Part shown: positions 21,842-35,007 of the stretch, piece by piece
Layout: every line of letters starts with the position of its first letter
How positions within the stretch are numbered: the stretch's first letter is position 1
Origin: Typha latifolia
Lineage: Eukaryota > Streptophyta > Magnoliopsida > Poales > Typhaceae
Assembly: GCA_019914945.1 (NCBI GenBank)
Contig: CM034109.1
Span: 9,230,479-9,294,478 of the forward strand
DNA: 64,000 nucleotides
Direction: 5' to 3'
Program-made: the position numbers and the translations under genes
The notes under the pieces: model-generated
Database searches by the model: none
What the model was told of the DNA's origin: nothing
Seen by the model: the letters and a program-made list of their open reading frames with translations, nothing else

Positions 21842-24102
21842 ATGGATCAATTTCGTCAGATCGGCGAAGCTCTCGGGAGCATCAAGGCTCTGATGGTGTT
21901 CCGCGACGAGCTACGCATCAGCCAGCGCCAGTGCCGGTTGCTCGTCGACGCCTTCAACCTCGCCTTCGAGGGGATTGCCGACGAGATGCGCAACCATCTC
22001 CGCTTCGACGAGAAGCTCACAAAGTGGAAGGCTCTCGAGCATCCCCTCAGGGAGATGCATCGAATCATCCGCGAGGGGGAACAATTCATCAAGCAATGCC
22101 TCGAGCCTAAGGATTGGTGGGCGAAAGCCGTGGCGATCAACCAGAGCACCGACTGCGTCGAGTTCCACCTGCACAACTTGCTCTGGTGCGTCCCCATCGT
22201 GCTCGAGGCGATTGAGAACGTCGGAGAGATAACTGGGTGCGATCAAGAGGAGATCAATCGGATGAGGCTAATTTTCTCGAAAAAGTATGACAAGGAATGG
22301 ATGGAGCCAAAGCTTTTCCAGCACAAGTTTGGAAAGCTCTACTTGGTCTCACAAGACATCTGCAGCAAAGTAGAGACGGCATGGAAGGAGGACAAATGGA
22401 TTCTATCTCAGATGATAGAGGAGAAGAGGAGCTTAGCATCGGCGTTATCAAGGCCTATGACGAAGCACGAGAACCGGCTCGCCGAGGTCCTACTCGGGCC
22501 GAAAGGGAAGCTTCACCCTACTTCGATTCTCACGAGTGACTACCAAGTGAGGAGAAGATTTGGGTCTTCAGGCCAATTCAAGGAAGTGCAGTGGATGGGG
22601 GAGAATTTTGCAGTCAAGCATTTCATCGGAGACATCGAGCCGATGAACGCCGAGATCGCTCTCCTGTCGTCGATCAATCATCCGAATGTAATGCATTACA
22701 TGTACTCATTCTATGATGACGAGAAGAGGGAGTGCTTCATTGTTATGGAGCTCATGAGCAAGGATCTCACCAACTGCATTAAGGAAATCTGCTCCCCAAG
22801 GAGAAGGATCCCTTTCCCTCTGCTTGTGGCGGTCGACATAATGCTTCAGATTGCCAGAGGAATGGAGTATCTGCATTCCAGGAAGATATATCATGGAGAT
22901 TTGAATCCATCAAACATCTTGGTTAGGACCAGAACTTCGTCTCCTGATGGCTATTTGCACGTCAAGGTTTCGGGTTTCGGGTTATCACCGGCGAAGAACA
23001 GCTCCAGAGCTACTTCAAACCAATCAGCTGCAGTCAGTACAAACCCCTGTATCTGGTATGCTCCGGAGGTCTTAGAGCAGGAACAGTCGTCGGCGGCGGC
23101 GGCCGACGCCGGAAGCTTCAAGTGCACGGAGAAGGCAGACGTGTATAGCTTCTCAATGGTATGCTTCGAGCTGCTGACCGGTAAAATCCCGTTCGAAGAC
23201 AACCATCTTCAGGGTGATAAGATGAGCAAGAACATAAGAGCAGGCGAGCGGCCGCTGTTTCCTTTCCAATCTCCAAAATATCTGGCTAGCCTAACAAAGA
23301 AATGTTGGCATGCCGATCCATCCCAGCGCCCGACATTCTCTTCCATCTGTCGGATTCTTCGCTACGTCAAGAGGTTTTTAATTATGAATCCTGATCACGG
23401 CCAGCCGGATTCTCCGGCGCCGCCGGTGGACTACTTCGATCTGGAGTCGAGCCTGTCGAAGAGATTCACAAGCTGGCAGGCCAAAGAAGTTATCAGGGTG
23501 TCTGAAATCCCTTTTGAGATGTATGCATACAGGTTCATAGAAAGAGAAAGGACTGCTATCAATATTAAGGACAAGAGTTCGGAGTCGGGAAGTGAGGGGG
23601 CATCAATATATGGAGATGAGAATGGATTTGGAACTTTCATACAAGATGATACGTTTTCTGTCGCCAATCGTTCAGTGAAGTCATTACCTCATATTAGCTC
23701 TTCAGCCAAGGTAAATGGGAAGGCCAAGTCACGAACAGGTAAACTGTGATTCTTTTTGTGACATTAGTAACATTTTAATTTTATGTGAAACTGCTATTAG
23801 AGGAATCTTGATATAAGAATTTCTACCTTTTGAATCAATGGGAGATGAGGAGAATAATTTTTAGCTTATTTTGACACTCACCCTTTGATTCCTCTCATTG
23901 TTGCGGCTAGTGTCAAAATAATTTGATCCTCTTGGTTTTTTTTTTTCCAGGACTGCAGCAGAAAGCAAGAATAGTTAGGCCTCCAGAACTAACACATAGA
24001 CGCACTCTGAGGATTAACTCTGAGAGCCAGCTGCGACCAGTTCAGATGAGCCCAGGAAGGAGAAGGAAATCTGGGCATGCCTCTGATTCGGAGTTGGCAT
24101 AA
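21842..24102 (+). CDS. DUF1221 + protein kinase-like domain protein, probable pseudokinase, 682 aa
   Basis: Exon 1 is 21842-23738 and exon 2 23951-24102; the GT-AG intron joins RTG to LQQKARIVRPPE. Residues about 1-225 match the plant DUF1221 domain (MDQFRQIGEALGSIKALMVF..., ...KHENRLAEVLLGPKGKLHP). A kinase domain follows at about 235-520. The VAIK-type lysine is kept (FAVKHF, about Lys258). The catalytic loop reads HGDLNPSN at about residue 351 instead of HRDLKPEN, so Asp is kept but Arg and Lys are lost. The DFG motif is SGFGLS, so the magnesium-binding Asp is Gly (about 377). APE is present (WYAPEVLE), as is DVYSFSMVCFELLTG. The C-terminal tail is Ser/Arg-rich. I infer weak or no phosphotransfer and a scaffold or regulatory role. 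The family is known in plants but its function is poorly defined. Confidence 0.9.
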
Positions 24103-25323
24103 TTTGCGATCTTCATCTTTGATCAGGAATGCTTGTTCTTTCGTGTAACGACGGCGAGATACTCGGAATCAGTTTGAAACACCAAGCCTGCTCTGTCTTG
24201 ATGCTAAATTTCTTCTTTGAAGAGCCTGGCTCGTTCAGGGCTCAATATCAGCAAAGATGTGGGCAGTGTTGCAACGAAAGATCCTATTTTTACTCTTCTT
24301 CCATCTTTTCCTGAGCAAATATGACGAAGAATGGTGTATTCAATATCTTTTTCAAAACTCTCATGTCAAACAAACAAAACACAACTTTATCGAGCAGAAT
24401 CCTGAGGCGATTCGGAGAAATGAGCCACCAATGAAGCCGTTGATCTGTTGCAAATCTTGTAGCACCATATTTTCAAAGCACAAATACTCTGTAAGATGTG
24501 AACGATTATAGTACTGTAACTACTGTTGTTTGTTTGCTAATTCTAAACGTATTAATTCTTTCCTATTCTCAAGAGATGAGCCCGAGACATAATTATCAGT
24601 TGTATTTTTTTTTCCGAGAAATGAAATTCAATGGTGTCCCTGTTAAACCCAGGTCTGTTAGAATTTAAACTTATACACTCATCCAACATAAACTCCTTTA
24701 GTTATTTGAGCACCATCCTGTTGTCCTGAGCATCCAAAATGATCAAGAGAACTGAGAAGATTCGAACCACCGGATACGAGATATAAATAACACTTCTTAC
24801 CTGGCAGAAATTGTACATGGATTGACTGCACAAACGCAAAAGGATAAAAGAGAGAAAACATAATCCGTTAAAAGCAAATGCCGATTATTGAATTTTGCAC
24901 ATGAGAATCAGAACCAAGAAACTAGAATAGAAAAGTGATAATTATTCTTCTTCAATCTTTCTCAGCAGAAGGTAACACAAAAAGATAAGCAAGATGCCTT
25001 GTGAGAAACGATTACTAGGAAGAGGAAGCATCTTCCATGTAGCAAATGGCAGATCTCTTGTATGCTGCAATTTATATAAAATCCATTAAATAGATTTTAC
25101 AAACACTACATAAATGCTCTTCCCTAATGAACAGCTGATTTATTCTTCCACAAGCTAAAGGTGGAAAGCAAGTCCAGCTGTGAATTTAGTAGCAGATATA
25201 TCCACATGGGAGATGGGACGATAGGCCTTATATTGATCACATACCTATCCTTCTATCCGCTCACCGACAAAAAAGAGCAGTCAAGCCACTAAGAGAATAA
25301 CAGTCGAACTCATTACCCTTTCC
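24103..25323. other. Spacer between two convergent genes (3' ends of kinase-like and ADNT1-like)
   Basis: This region should contain both 3' UTRs. No gene is recognised. A short ORF on the minus strand at 24679-24861 has no family resemblance. Confidence 0.5.
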
Positions 25324-28300
25324 TCAATCTGAGATTCTCATTTCTACTCCAAGAATATCCTTCACAATCTCATACGTCACAAAGGCAATTGCAATGGATG
25401 GCACCACCTGAAATAGAAACAAGGGGATTCTACCTAAGACAACAGTATAATGGCATCATTTAAACCCCAATGATATAGAGACATGATGGTGTGAGGTCCC
25501 AAAACCTTAACTGACAACTAGGTGTAGATGGAATACCTTAACTGAATTGGGAACAAGGCCCTTGTATAATGCCCCAAAACCTTCATGACGGACTGTTTGC
25601 CTAAATGCGTCAACCATCCCAGTATACTCAAGTGGTGCTTTGCTCTTTCCTTCAGCTGTAATAATTGATGCAGCATCCTTCCAACCAACCATCTGCATTC
25701 TTCTCCTAATAACATCAAGAGGATAGGCAACAGTCTGTCCAACAGTTCCAGCAGCAGCTCCACATGCAAGTCTTGTTACCACACTCAACTCAGAGTCCTC
25801 GACAAGACCAAACGGCTTGGTTTTGATTAGCCAGTCTTTCAAAGATTCATAGACAGAAAAGTTGAGACCGACATACGGAACCTGCAAGTAGAAATACAAC
25901 ATAAGGTCCAAAATATGTCCATCATGAGCAGAATACAGCAAGATAAAATATGTTGTCTTTTGAGAACTAGTATAGAAAAATTTCCACCCAGCATGTAAAT
26001 AAGTAATACAAGGCACCTATATTTCTGCATTTTCTAATTGGAGTAAAAATTCAGGAGCATAGAAAGATGAACATAAGAATGGAGAGCGCTTAGTTAAGGT
26101 CATCTAGTCTGCATTTGGCAAAATAGTTACAAAATGAACATAAGAATGGAAACAGCTGCTTATTTCACAGCATTAAAATGTATGTCAACAAAATAAGGTC
26201 ATCAATAAGACATATTGACTGACAGAAATGCACTCTGGAAAACAGAAAACTTACAACTCCTATAACAGATGGAAGCCAGCCTTTGTACAGAGCACGAAAG
26301 CCTTCTTGACGATAGACTGTGCCTAATGCATGAAACATTCCTCTATACTGGTAAGGAGACTTCTCAGTCTGTGTAGAGATGCAGCTGGCAAAGGTTAATA
26401 GAAAAGCAAAGACAAGATAAAAAGAGAACTTCTACAGCATATTTCCTCTCAAGCGCACACTAATTAGAAAGTCTTTGATGCCTCATAGCAGTACACTTAG
26501 TAAACTTTAAAGTTAACACAACACCTGCACAGTAATCCTTCCTCGAACCATGTCCATGGGGTAAGTAGCAGACATAGCAATTATTCCTGCACATGCTCCA
26601 GCTCCAAGGCGCAATACTGGAGTAAGTTGAGCATCTTCTGCAGGGATTTCAAAAGAATAACGAAAAAAGGAATTAAAAGAATTTCTTAATCAGAAGATAA
26701 TGAGAAATATATTACTAAACAGATGAAATAATATAATTTCTGTGCTAAAAAAAGTCTTGTGTCAATGAAATCATGAGTCAGTGACCTAGCTATGCAGTTT
26801 CTACCGGCGAACATAATTTTCCCTTGGAAGTCTTCTGCAGAACCTAATAGGTGGGTGACTGGGTCAGGATTAGGAAATGTATAAGAGAGCAATCACTTGA
26901 ACGAAAGAGAAATCTATTCAATCAGATTGGAATTATGGGGTAGCAAGATAGGAGGAAAAAAAAACAACTAATACAAAACTTACAACTTGTTGGCATCCCT
27001 GAAATAGAAATATACTAGAATAATGAATCTATACCATTTATGTTCTCCCAAGATGAGAATTGAGAAGCACTACAATTCTTAGGCTCTGACCAGTACATTC
27101 CCTATAGATAAAACTTGCTCCTTATTTTCAGATCAACATACTCCCCATATGGGTAGACTTTTTTCCTGTCCAAGCTGAGAAACACTACAATTCTTTGGCT
27201 CCTTGACTTGTACATTCCCTAGAGATAAAAACTTGCTCCTTATTTTCAGATCAACATACTCCCCATTTAGATAGACTTTCTTTCATGTCCAAATAACATA
27301 GATTTGACCTTTTTGCCGATTAGGCCAATAAATAATTAAGAAAACTTAGAGTTCATAAAAATGGCATATGAATCTGATCAATTAATCACTACAATTACTT
27401 TGTAACTACAAGTATCAAAATATTCTAAAGTTACTTAAAGTTAATTATTGACCTGAAAATAATTGTTCCAAAAGGTTTTTAACAAGTCTATTCAAGAGTA
27501 TGTACTTGTGCAAATGAAAACGAACATATGTTCTCGTGTCTGACCATTAAAAGTGTGTTAATTATCTGTTTTGTAAACTGATGAGAGGATCGAAAGGATG
27601 CTAATGGGGGAAAAGGATGAAGAGGGAGAAAGGTCATACCATCCCCAGACTGCTGCCGGTACAGCCACAAAATTCCACTGTTAAAAATTACATACATTAG
27701 TAAAATGAAAGAGGTGTATATTAGCAAACAGATATCTTCCAATCTTTAAGGATATGCGAAGTAAGTGATGCAATCTACTTGCAACTGAAAAGTATCAACC
27801 ATGCAATCTATCCATGACCATACAGATGTTCAAAGCACAAAGTGTTTGCTCAACAAAAGCAGAGAACAACAACAAGATTATGACACCTGAGTGCATTAAA
27901 ACCTTAAATAATACTTCTGCTTCACATAAGAAAAATCCTATAGTAATATTGCATTGCAAGGTCTGGGTCGTCTAATAATATTGAAGCTAAGCAAAAATAG
28001 GATGGTAATATGTGTCTAGACAATGGAAAAAGCTTAAAGCTTTTAAGACTATATTTACCAACTTTACCAAATTCTTATGACTGAACTAAGTCACTAAATA
28101 TAACCAACCTGGATGCTTGCTCATAGCTAAAGAACTTGACTGCTGAATTTGGAACGATTCTTGCACAATTAGTACCATTGCCTTTGAAAAGCCCACGGAA
28201 GCCCTCAGTTTTCCATATATATTTAATGCCTTGGATTGTTCCATTATATTTGATATTGTGAGGATTTTGAACCTACGTAGAACAAAATGAAGCAGTTGAA

Positions 28301-30531
28301 ATAGGCAGTTTCATGAAAACAAGTGCTGTATATCAACTAGAATATGATACAGATATTCTCAAAGTATAAGCCAGAATACCATATTTGGCAAAAGACTTCC
28401 TTTGAAACCAAAGAATTTTGAGATATTAAATTGTTCTGAAAGAAATAAAGATTATAGAGAAAAATGAAACTTCATCAATCATAACTGTGTCAAAAATGTG
28501 CACTTCCGAAGAAGGCCAAACTATTTTTCTTGGTATCTACTAAAGCAATAAATTAATGTGCCTATTAAAGAAAGTAGAATATCACAAATGCTCAACAAGG
28601 ATCCATATAAAGAGCATTTATTGAGTTAATATAACAAATTTATTTCAGCCAAGGTTAATACATGCTGGCAGAAAAGTAAAAGCTTCCACTCGTCAGTCGT
28701 CATTGAATAAGTGGACAGACAATTTCAATCTCCAGTTTTCTTCTTGGAGATTGTGAAGAAACTTCACTGAATGCACAGCAGGAACTAGGAAAGTAACCTC
28801 AAAATCCATAGTTTCATTTCCTACTTATGCTTAAAAATTTAGCATGGATACCATTATATACATCCTTCGATCCAAAAAATTTCTCTTCAAAAAAGAATAC
28901 TTTGTTAAGAATGTAAGGATTACGAACATGAATTCCTGAATAAGAAATCCTAATAAGTTTCAGAGGTGAGGAGAAAGGGAAATAGCTATCAAAACCCATA
29001 AAGGAAAAAAAATGAAAAGGAACCATCACCTGAAGCAAGATTTTTAACCGTTCAAGAGGAGCAACAGCAGTACGTGATCTGCATGAGAAGTGCACGATGT
29101 AAGACAAACTAAAAGATAGGGCAGAAATGTGTGAAGGACTGCCGGAGCATCAAACAGTTCAAAAGAAGGATATATCTCACTGATGTGTGTCGTAGATATG
29201 TACGTGTATCACTATGTTTAATATTATCTTACCCATTCATCTAATATCACTACAATTTCTGTATCATTTCAAGAACTCATACTAGGTTGTAAGTCTTTAC
29301 ATTCAGTATAAAATATGGATCTTTCTACCATCAAATACTCTGAAGAAATGGTAATTATTCATTATACAATGAATATTATCTCTTTGATGACATCAGCAAT
29401 CTACACAATAAAAGGAATGAGCATTCATTTCAACATTTGAACATCTCCAGTGCGACTAAAAATTACAAGCATTATTAAAAGGAGAAATGTCAATTAAGAA
29501 GGAATAGATATGAAATTCTAGATGAACAATGCCATGGAGTATTGTAGGCTAGCATCAAGGTTAACACAGCTGTATGAAAACCTAGTTCATATCCGATGTA
29601 AGCAAATACCCTTATCTCTTCTATAATAGTGACAAGGAACTTTACGGCTTTATGTTGGATATAAGATCAAGAATGAAAGACATAAGATTAGCTTTCAAAA
29701 CAAATATTTTAAAGGGAAGAGCCCCAATAGATCAATGAAGGTCCAATACTCCAATGATTCTTTTAATCTTCTAATACTCTCAAGAAGAAAAGTCAAAGAT
29801 GATATCCTTCTGCACTAGAATATCAATTGATAACTTCGCAAGTAGATAGAAGGAACAGCAAAATACTGATAAACTATTACTAATTAAAGATCCGAAAACC
29901 ACTTCTCCTTCTTTATTTTTTCTTCTTCCTTTCATTCTAAATGTGGCCCCACTCTTTACATTAAACCATTATCTCAATCAACCTCAAGAAAAAAAAAATT
30001 AGCACCGAATGCCTCCTCCAACTAAAGATTAAAATCCTACCAGTTAAGGATATATCTATCAGGGTTAAGCAAACACCATACGTTTGACAAGTTGATTAAA
30101 ATTTCTAGAATAATTTTCACATAAGCCTTACCTACGGACATTGTCGAACAGACTAACTCATGCAAACACCAATAATTTGAACAGAGAAGGTTGACCAGAA
30201 ATACGACATGGCGTAGACAAATAATATCGAAGGCAACTGCCTTACTTCTCCATGTGCCTGGATTTTCTAGGGCTTGATGAATCCAAATTGCGGCAAAAAG
30301 AAACTGCAATTCTATTAACTACTACTAAAAAACACTTAAATCTTAATAGATCTCAAGAGCTCACAATCCGCCAGCGACGCCGCCTGCGACAAGGGACTTG
30401 CAGACGGTGAGGATGGCGTGGCTGGGTGCCCTGACGCCCTCGCTGGCGAGCTTCGCCTCCTCCGCCAGGTTCACGATCGTCGTGACCGCCGACTCCCCCG
30501 TGCTCTTCCCGACCACATCCTCCGACGCCAT
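25324..30531 (-). CDS. ADNT1: Mitochondrial adenine nucleotide carrier, ADNT1-like, 8 exons, 357 aa
   Basis: The exons on the minus strand are 30531-30365, 29078-29030, 28272-28109, 27677-27640, 26637-26525, 26368-26255, 25881-25537 and 25407-25324. All have GT-AG borders and consistent phases. The protein has the three repeated mitochondrial-carrier signatures PLERLK, PMDMVR and PLDVIR, each starting one of three roughly 100-residue repeats with paired membrane helices. Stretches such as YRGMFHALGTVYRQEGF, YKGWLPSVIGVVPYVGLNF and LACGAAAGTVGQTVAYP agree with plant ADNT1 (AMP/ADP-ATP exchange across the inner mitochondrial membrane). Length is close to the Arabidopsis protein, about 350 residues. 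The N terminus MASEDVVGKSTGESA is typical of the group. The 3' half of the gene lies tail-to-tail with the kinase-like gene. Confidence 0.93.
27061..27291. repeat. 115-bp tandem duplication in an ADNT1-like intron
   Basis: The block starting TGAGAAGCACTACAATTCTT at 27061 is repeated from 27176 as TGAGAAACACTACAATTCTT. The copies share GTACATTCCCTA, AACTTGCTCCTTATTTTCAG and ATCAACATACTCCCCAT. They differ by about ten percent, so the duplication is not recent. Confidence 0.8.
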
Positions 30532-32067
30532 CTAAACCCAACAAAACAAAGATCCCCCCAACCACGAACTCCAAGAAGAAGAGATCGAAAAACTAAACGA
30601 CTGGGGCTCGATCTCCGAAGGGCGATCGGGTCGAAGGGGATCAGAACGCAGCCGTCTCCATTCCAGAGAATGGAGAGGAAAAAGGAGGAACGAAGGTATC
30701 GGAGTTCCGTCTGATGGCGGCCATCAAGTATAAATAGAGAGAGAGAGAAGGGGAGGGAGGAGAAGGGGGTGTCTACAAGGGGACTGTGGGTGGTTGAAGG
30801 TTATTCTCTCTCGCTAATTATTATTAAGACTCTTTTAGCCTCCTATGAAGACATAAAACCTAGATCACCAAACCAAGACTTCGATTCAAGTTACAATTAT
30901 ACCCTCAGATGTTCTTTCCATATAATATTTCAATATTAAATCAATAAAATAATTTAATAAGAAAAAGGGAGAATCTAGATATAAATCTAATTTATAAAAT
31001 GATAAAATATAATCCTAAATTAAACCTTGCTCAGAAAATTAGTGGTTATAAGATGTGGGTGTCTTTTTGGTCATTTTAAGGGGATTTGTTTGGAGGTTGG
31101 ACCGTCGGGTCGGGTTCAATGGCAGAAAGCCTTTGATGATGTGCACGTGAGGGGCAGTTGCGCATACATCCACATAATTCTTTTTCTGTTGGAAAAATCT
31201 AATCCAAAACTCCAAACTCCAAAGCCTACAAACAATGGATAAGCGACGTCCGACTTTTTATGTTTTAGCTAAGCATGAAGTGTCACAGTATTTGTCTCTC
31301 GTTGCAGGAAAGGGATTTATGAATTCTTTCCTGCCAAGAAAAAAGTATATGCCTTTGTAGCACTTTCCATTTTTCTCTCTACAAGTAAGCAATTATTATT
31401 TTTTCTAAGAATATTTATATATATATATAGATAGATACTTGGACTATCTTTTTATTTTATACGGGCCCTTTTATATCCGCCAAAGAATTACGTGATTTAT
31501 TTTAGAAAAAAAAAGAATAATTAAGAATAAAATATTATATGAGGTATGCTGTCAAAAAAAGAGAGAGAGATTATATAGTTTGAGGGGTCAAAATATCTCA
31601 GAACAATAAATAAGAAGATTAATGTAAAAAATAATTCATAATTTCAGAGCTTAGTGTAATTATCTATTTTCTCTTGTTAAAAAGAAGGTAAATACTTAGA
31701 GAATAATTTTTTTCACAGGAGAAATTAAAATGAAGAGAATTATAACTCCTATGTCCATGAGCCAAGAACCAGCTCAGAATTGGGCCTCTTTTAATTAATG
31801 GTCGGCCCAAAACCAATGCTAATTAAGACTAATATATTCGGATAAGCACATGAACAAATCATCTGGGTTTAGGTTATCCGAGAAAATTTTGTTTCTTGCA
31901 ACGAAGGATCTCAGTACGGATAAAAATAAACAATTCTGAGAAGAAAAAAAAGAAGAGAAGAAAAGGTTTAATAAAAGTTGGATCAGATAAATTTATGCAA
32001 TTTCAAGTCCGAAGTGCACAATATTAAGGAGGAGGCAGAGCAAAAGGAAGAACAGAGAGGTTTTACA
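30532..32067. other. Promoter side of the ADNT1-like gene and gene-free spacer
   Basis: About 30540-30760 is the GC-rich leader and proximal promoter of the ADNT1-like gene on the minus strand, with a purine-rich GAGAGA tract at about 30739-30770. The rest to 32067 is AT-rich with no coding support. Confidence 0.45.
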
Positions 32068-32412
32068 CTATATCTTTCTCCAGAAAGCAATGGCTCTAAA
32101 GATAGCACGCAACCCGCTCTCGCTCCTCCTCCATGCCCACTCCTCCTTCCCCTTCCACTTCCCCTTCCACTTCACCACCATCCACCTCCCTCTCCTGCCA
32201 CCTTCACTGGCTTCTTCAAATGACCCACTTGTGAAATTGGCAGATGACTCCTTAGAGAGAGGGAAAGCCATGAGATGCCTATCTAGGAGATGGCAAAGGG
32301 AGGCCAACTCAAAGGAGTCATAGAGTGGACTCCCACAATCCCATACAGAGAGCTTACCTTCTTCTCCTCCTCCCCCTTTCTCCTTTCCTCTCTCTTCCTC
32401 CTCCTCCTCCAT
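32068..32412 (-). CDS. Small plant protein with VWDCGSPLYDSFEL motif, 114 aa
   Basis: The single-exon ORF begins with a Glu/Gly/Lys-rich stretch. It then carries VWDCGSPLYDSFEL followed by LCHLLDRHLMAFP, a pattern I recognise from small plant proteins of unknown function (related sequences read CGSxLYDSxEL...). The C-terminal half is basic and Trp/Arg-rich (MVVKWKGKWKGKEEWAWRR). A TATATATA run lies at about 32455-32463 on the minus strand, 45 bp upstream of the ATG. Overlapping plus-strand ORFs at 31978 and 32090 are low-complexity His/Pro shadows. Function unknown. Confidence 0.68.
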   Translation of the reverse strand: MEEEEEERGKEKGGGGEEGKLSVWDCGSPLYDSFELASLCHLLDRHLMAFPLSKESSANFTSGSFEEASEGGRRGRWMVVKWKGKWKGKEEWAWRRSESGLRAIFRAIAFWRKI

Positions 32413-32453
32413 GATCAGGTTTCAAGATGAATTCTTCTCCCCATCTCTTTCCT

Positions 32454-32463
32454 ATATATATAT
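32454..32463 (-). promoter_or_regulatory. TATA-like element upstream of the small protein gene
   Basis: TATATATA read on the minus strand lies about 45 bp upstream of the ATG at 32412. Confidence 0.4.
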
Positions 32464-35007
32464 GTATAGAGAGAGGAGATTGCTGATATGTGTTTATCTT
32501 TGATTTGGTTAGTGTGGGGACAGTAGCAAATACCTCATTAATTAATTAATTAATCAGTGATATGATTGTTGGCAATGAGAAGAGGCATATAGACCTTTTT
32601 ATTTGGTAGTTGGCGACGTTTGTCTTTACTTTATATTAATGTGGAACAGTCACGAGTTGTTGTCGATGATAAGAGGCAGTTAGTCTTATATTAGGTGATC
32701 GGTGATCAATGTCTTTTAAATCTTTATCTGATAACCAACTGGTTATCCAACAATCCATCCTTTACATCAATGCTTGTACTCAAAGTGTTTCCATGGGGTT
32801 CATCTCTCAAGAAGGTGGCCTACTCAAAACTTGAATTTAGCCCTTGCAGTTGTCCTTCTCATTTGGCTAACTTTGCCTATTCATATTTAATTAGCTAAAT
32901 AAATTGGTGACTGTAATCTGCTTTATAAGATCGACATATAATAGTATGATATACTTGTATTATATAAATTGTGTTGTGACTGACATACACAGAAGCAGAG
33001 CAATTTAAATCAACGATTAGGAGATAAAGATTTTGATTGTAATCAAACTAAATACAAGTCATCTAAATAATTAAATTTACGTGGTTCAACTTATAGCCTA
33101 CATAACTATATCTATAGGCGGAGACGACGAGATAATCCACTAATAATAAAATAGAATATAGATAGAGATAATCAGTCAAATTCAATCTTGAGCGCAAAAA
33201 GAGAATTGGATTTGATTAAAAAAATTACCAAACAAAATTGATGAATCTAATCCAACCCAAAAACTTCTTTGAATCTATCAAGTAGACACCATAAAGGGTC
33301 AAAAAGATATAAATGAGTTTCAAAATAAGATTTCAAGTCCGAGTTCAAATCAGGCTCAAATTCCTTTTGAGTGCATGTCCCATCACAGATGGAAGAGCCA
33401 GAGGAGGTTGACAATTCTTAGGTGATCTAATAAATGTCTTTCAACCCTCGCAAGAGGTGCACTTTGCACATCCCTGAACTGGTAAAACGAGCCTTAGATG
33501 CATGCAGAGGTCCATTTCTCCCATACTTTGTCTACAAGTAGTTCAGAGAGTAACTTTTTGTACACTGAATTCAACCTCCGAAGCTAATGATTTTTCTTGA
33601 ATTATATGCCTGTAATTAATATCTTAAGATGTCTTCCAGGTCAGAGTGTGCTGGGATAATAGGATTGCATAAGTTGATCATGTCACGAGTCCTTTGTTAT
33701 AGGTTCCAATAATAAATATAAGCATGTGATGACAGGATTACCTGAGAGCTTTCACATGGTTAGCATGTGCTGAACAACCAAATTAGCACCCAATAATTAA
33801 AGATTAGCCAAACTCCACCGTTGTTCTTTTGGAGCTTGTCTTCTTGCAATGAAACAGGTTGTTGATTGTTCTATTTCCCGTACAGAGTTTTGCTGTTTAT
33901 TTTTCTCACAATTTCCTCTTGGAAAAAAACTATAGGCCAAGAATTTCATTAATGTCACTTAAACGAATATAGCCAACAAACCTCACAAAGTTGGTGATCA
34001 GGTCCAGACGACAGCACATTGATGCAAAAAGCCTATCCTCCAACGACAAAGAGTTTTGATGTTACTCCTGAAATTGGTTTAGAGAATCTGCCACACTTTA
34101 CTACGTTCCTTTTGCTCACCTAGTAAAACCCATTTCATGTAGACTGGAATTTATGTATGAGTTCCTCATATTTTGATGAGCTCAGCTTGTGGCATTGATG
34201 AAGATTTTGGCTCATGCTGAGGCATCTTCTAGCTTAAAGTCTTTTTGAAATCATAGTTGAGGCTCTACTGGAGGCAATGACAATGATATTTATTCTGTCA
34301 GTTAGCATCTTTGAGAATGTCATGCTGATATATCCTTGTGATGTGTTCAAACCTGCAAAGCCTGCCAGCTCCAGTTGAGAATAATATGAACTGTACTGCA
34401 TCCTGTCCTATTCATGCAATATTCTCCACATTCTCAGAAATATTTTATAAAAGAGTAGCCAAAGTCAAATTTGGCTTAGCTTTACATAGAAGAAAGTGAT
34501 GATGCCTTCCAGAGACTTGAATTCTAGAAAGTGAGTTTCCAAAAGAAAATTGTCACTACTTTCTATTTCTAGTCCCTGATGTTAGAAAGTAGCGGTTAAA
34601 AGTGAAATATTGGGGCTACTTTTGAAGCTGCCATGTGCGATAAATGTGGGTTAAACTTACAGTAAGATTAGAATTAACCCTTCTCTCCACTTTCATGTGA
34701 AGACGGCGAAATTAGACAAATCTGCGCCGACATCTTCACCATCTTGTAGTCCACTCCTCGTTTGTTCATTCCCACTCCCAGCATTATTCTTTCTAACCAC
34801 CGCCTTCTCGCTCTCTCTCTCTCTCTCATGGTGGACCAACTCCAAGGTCTACTAAGGAGGAAAGTATCCCTAATGGCAATCTCGGGATCGCAATCTCTTG
34901 ATCTCTCTGAGTTTCTTGTCAAGAAGAGCTCTATGTGGTCATGGAGTTTGTACCCAGAGCCGTGATCACTTTGTAGCTCCTCTTTCTTTTCCTCCCCTTA
35001 AGGGCAA
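32464..35007. other. Gene-free spacer; repeat-like stretch at about 33000-33370
   Basis: 33060-33190 includes ACGTGGTTCAACTTATAGCC and GGCGGAGACGACGAGAT, wording similar to the ACGTGGTTCGG...GGAGACGACGAG stretches seen in plant retroelement or MITE remnants. No terminal repeats were found. A (CT)n tract lies at 34808-34828 in the presumed leader of the EDR4-like gene. The remainder shows nothing I can name. Confidence 0.35.
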
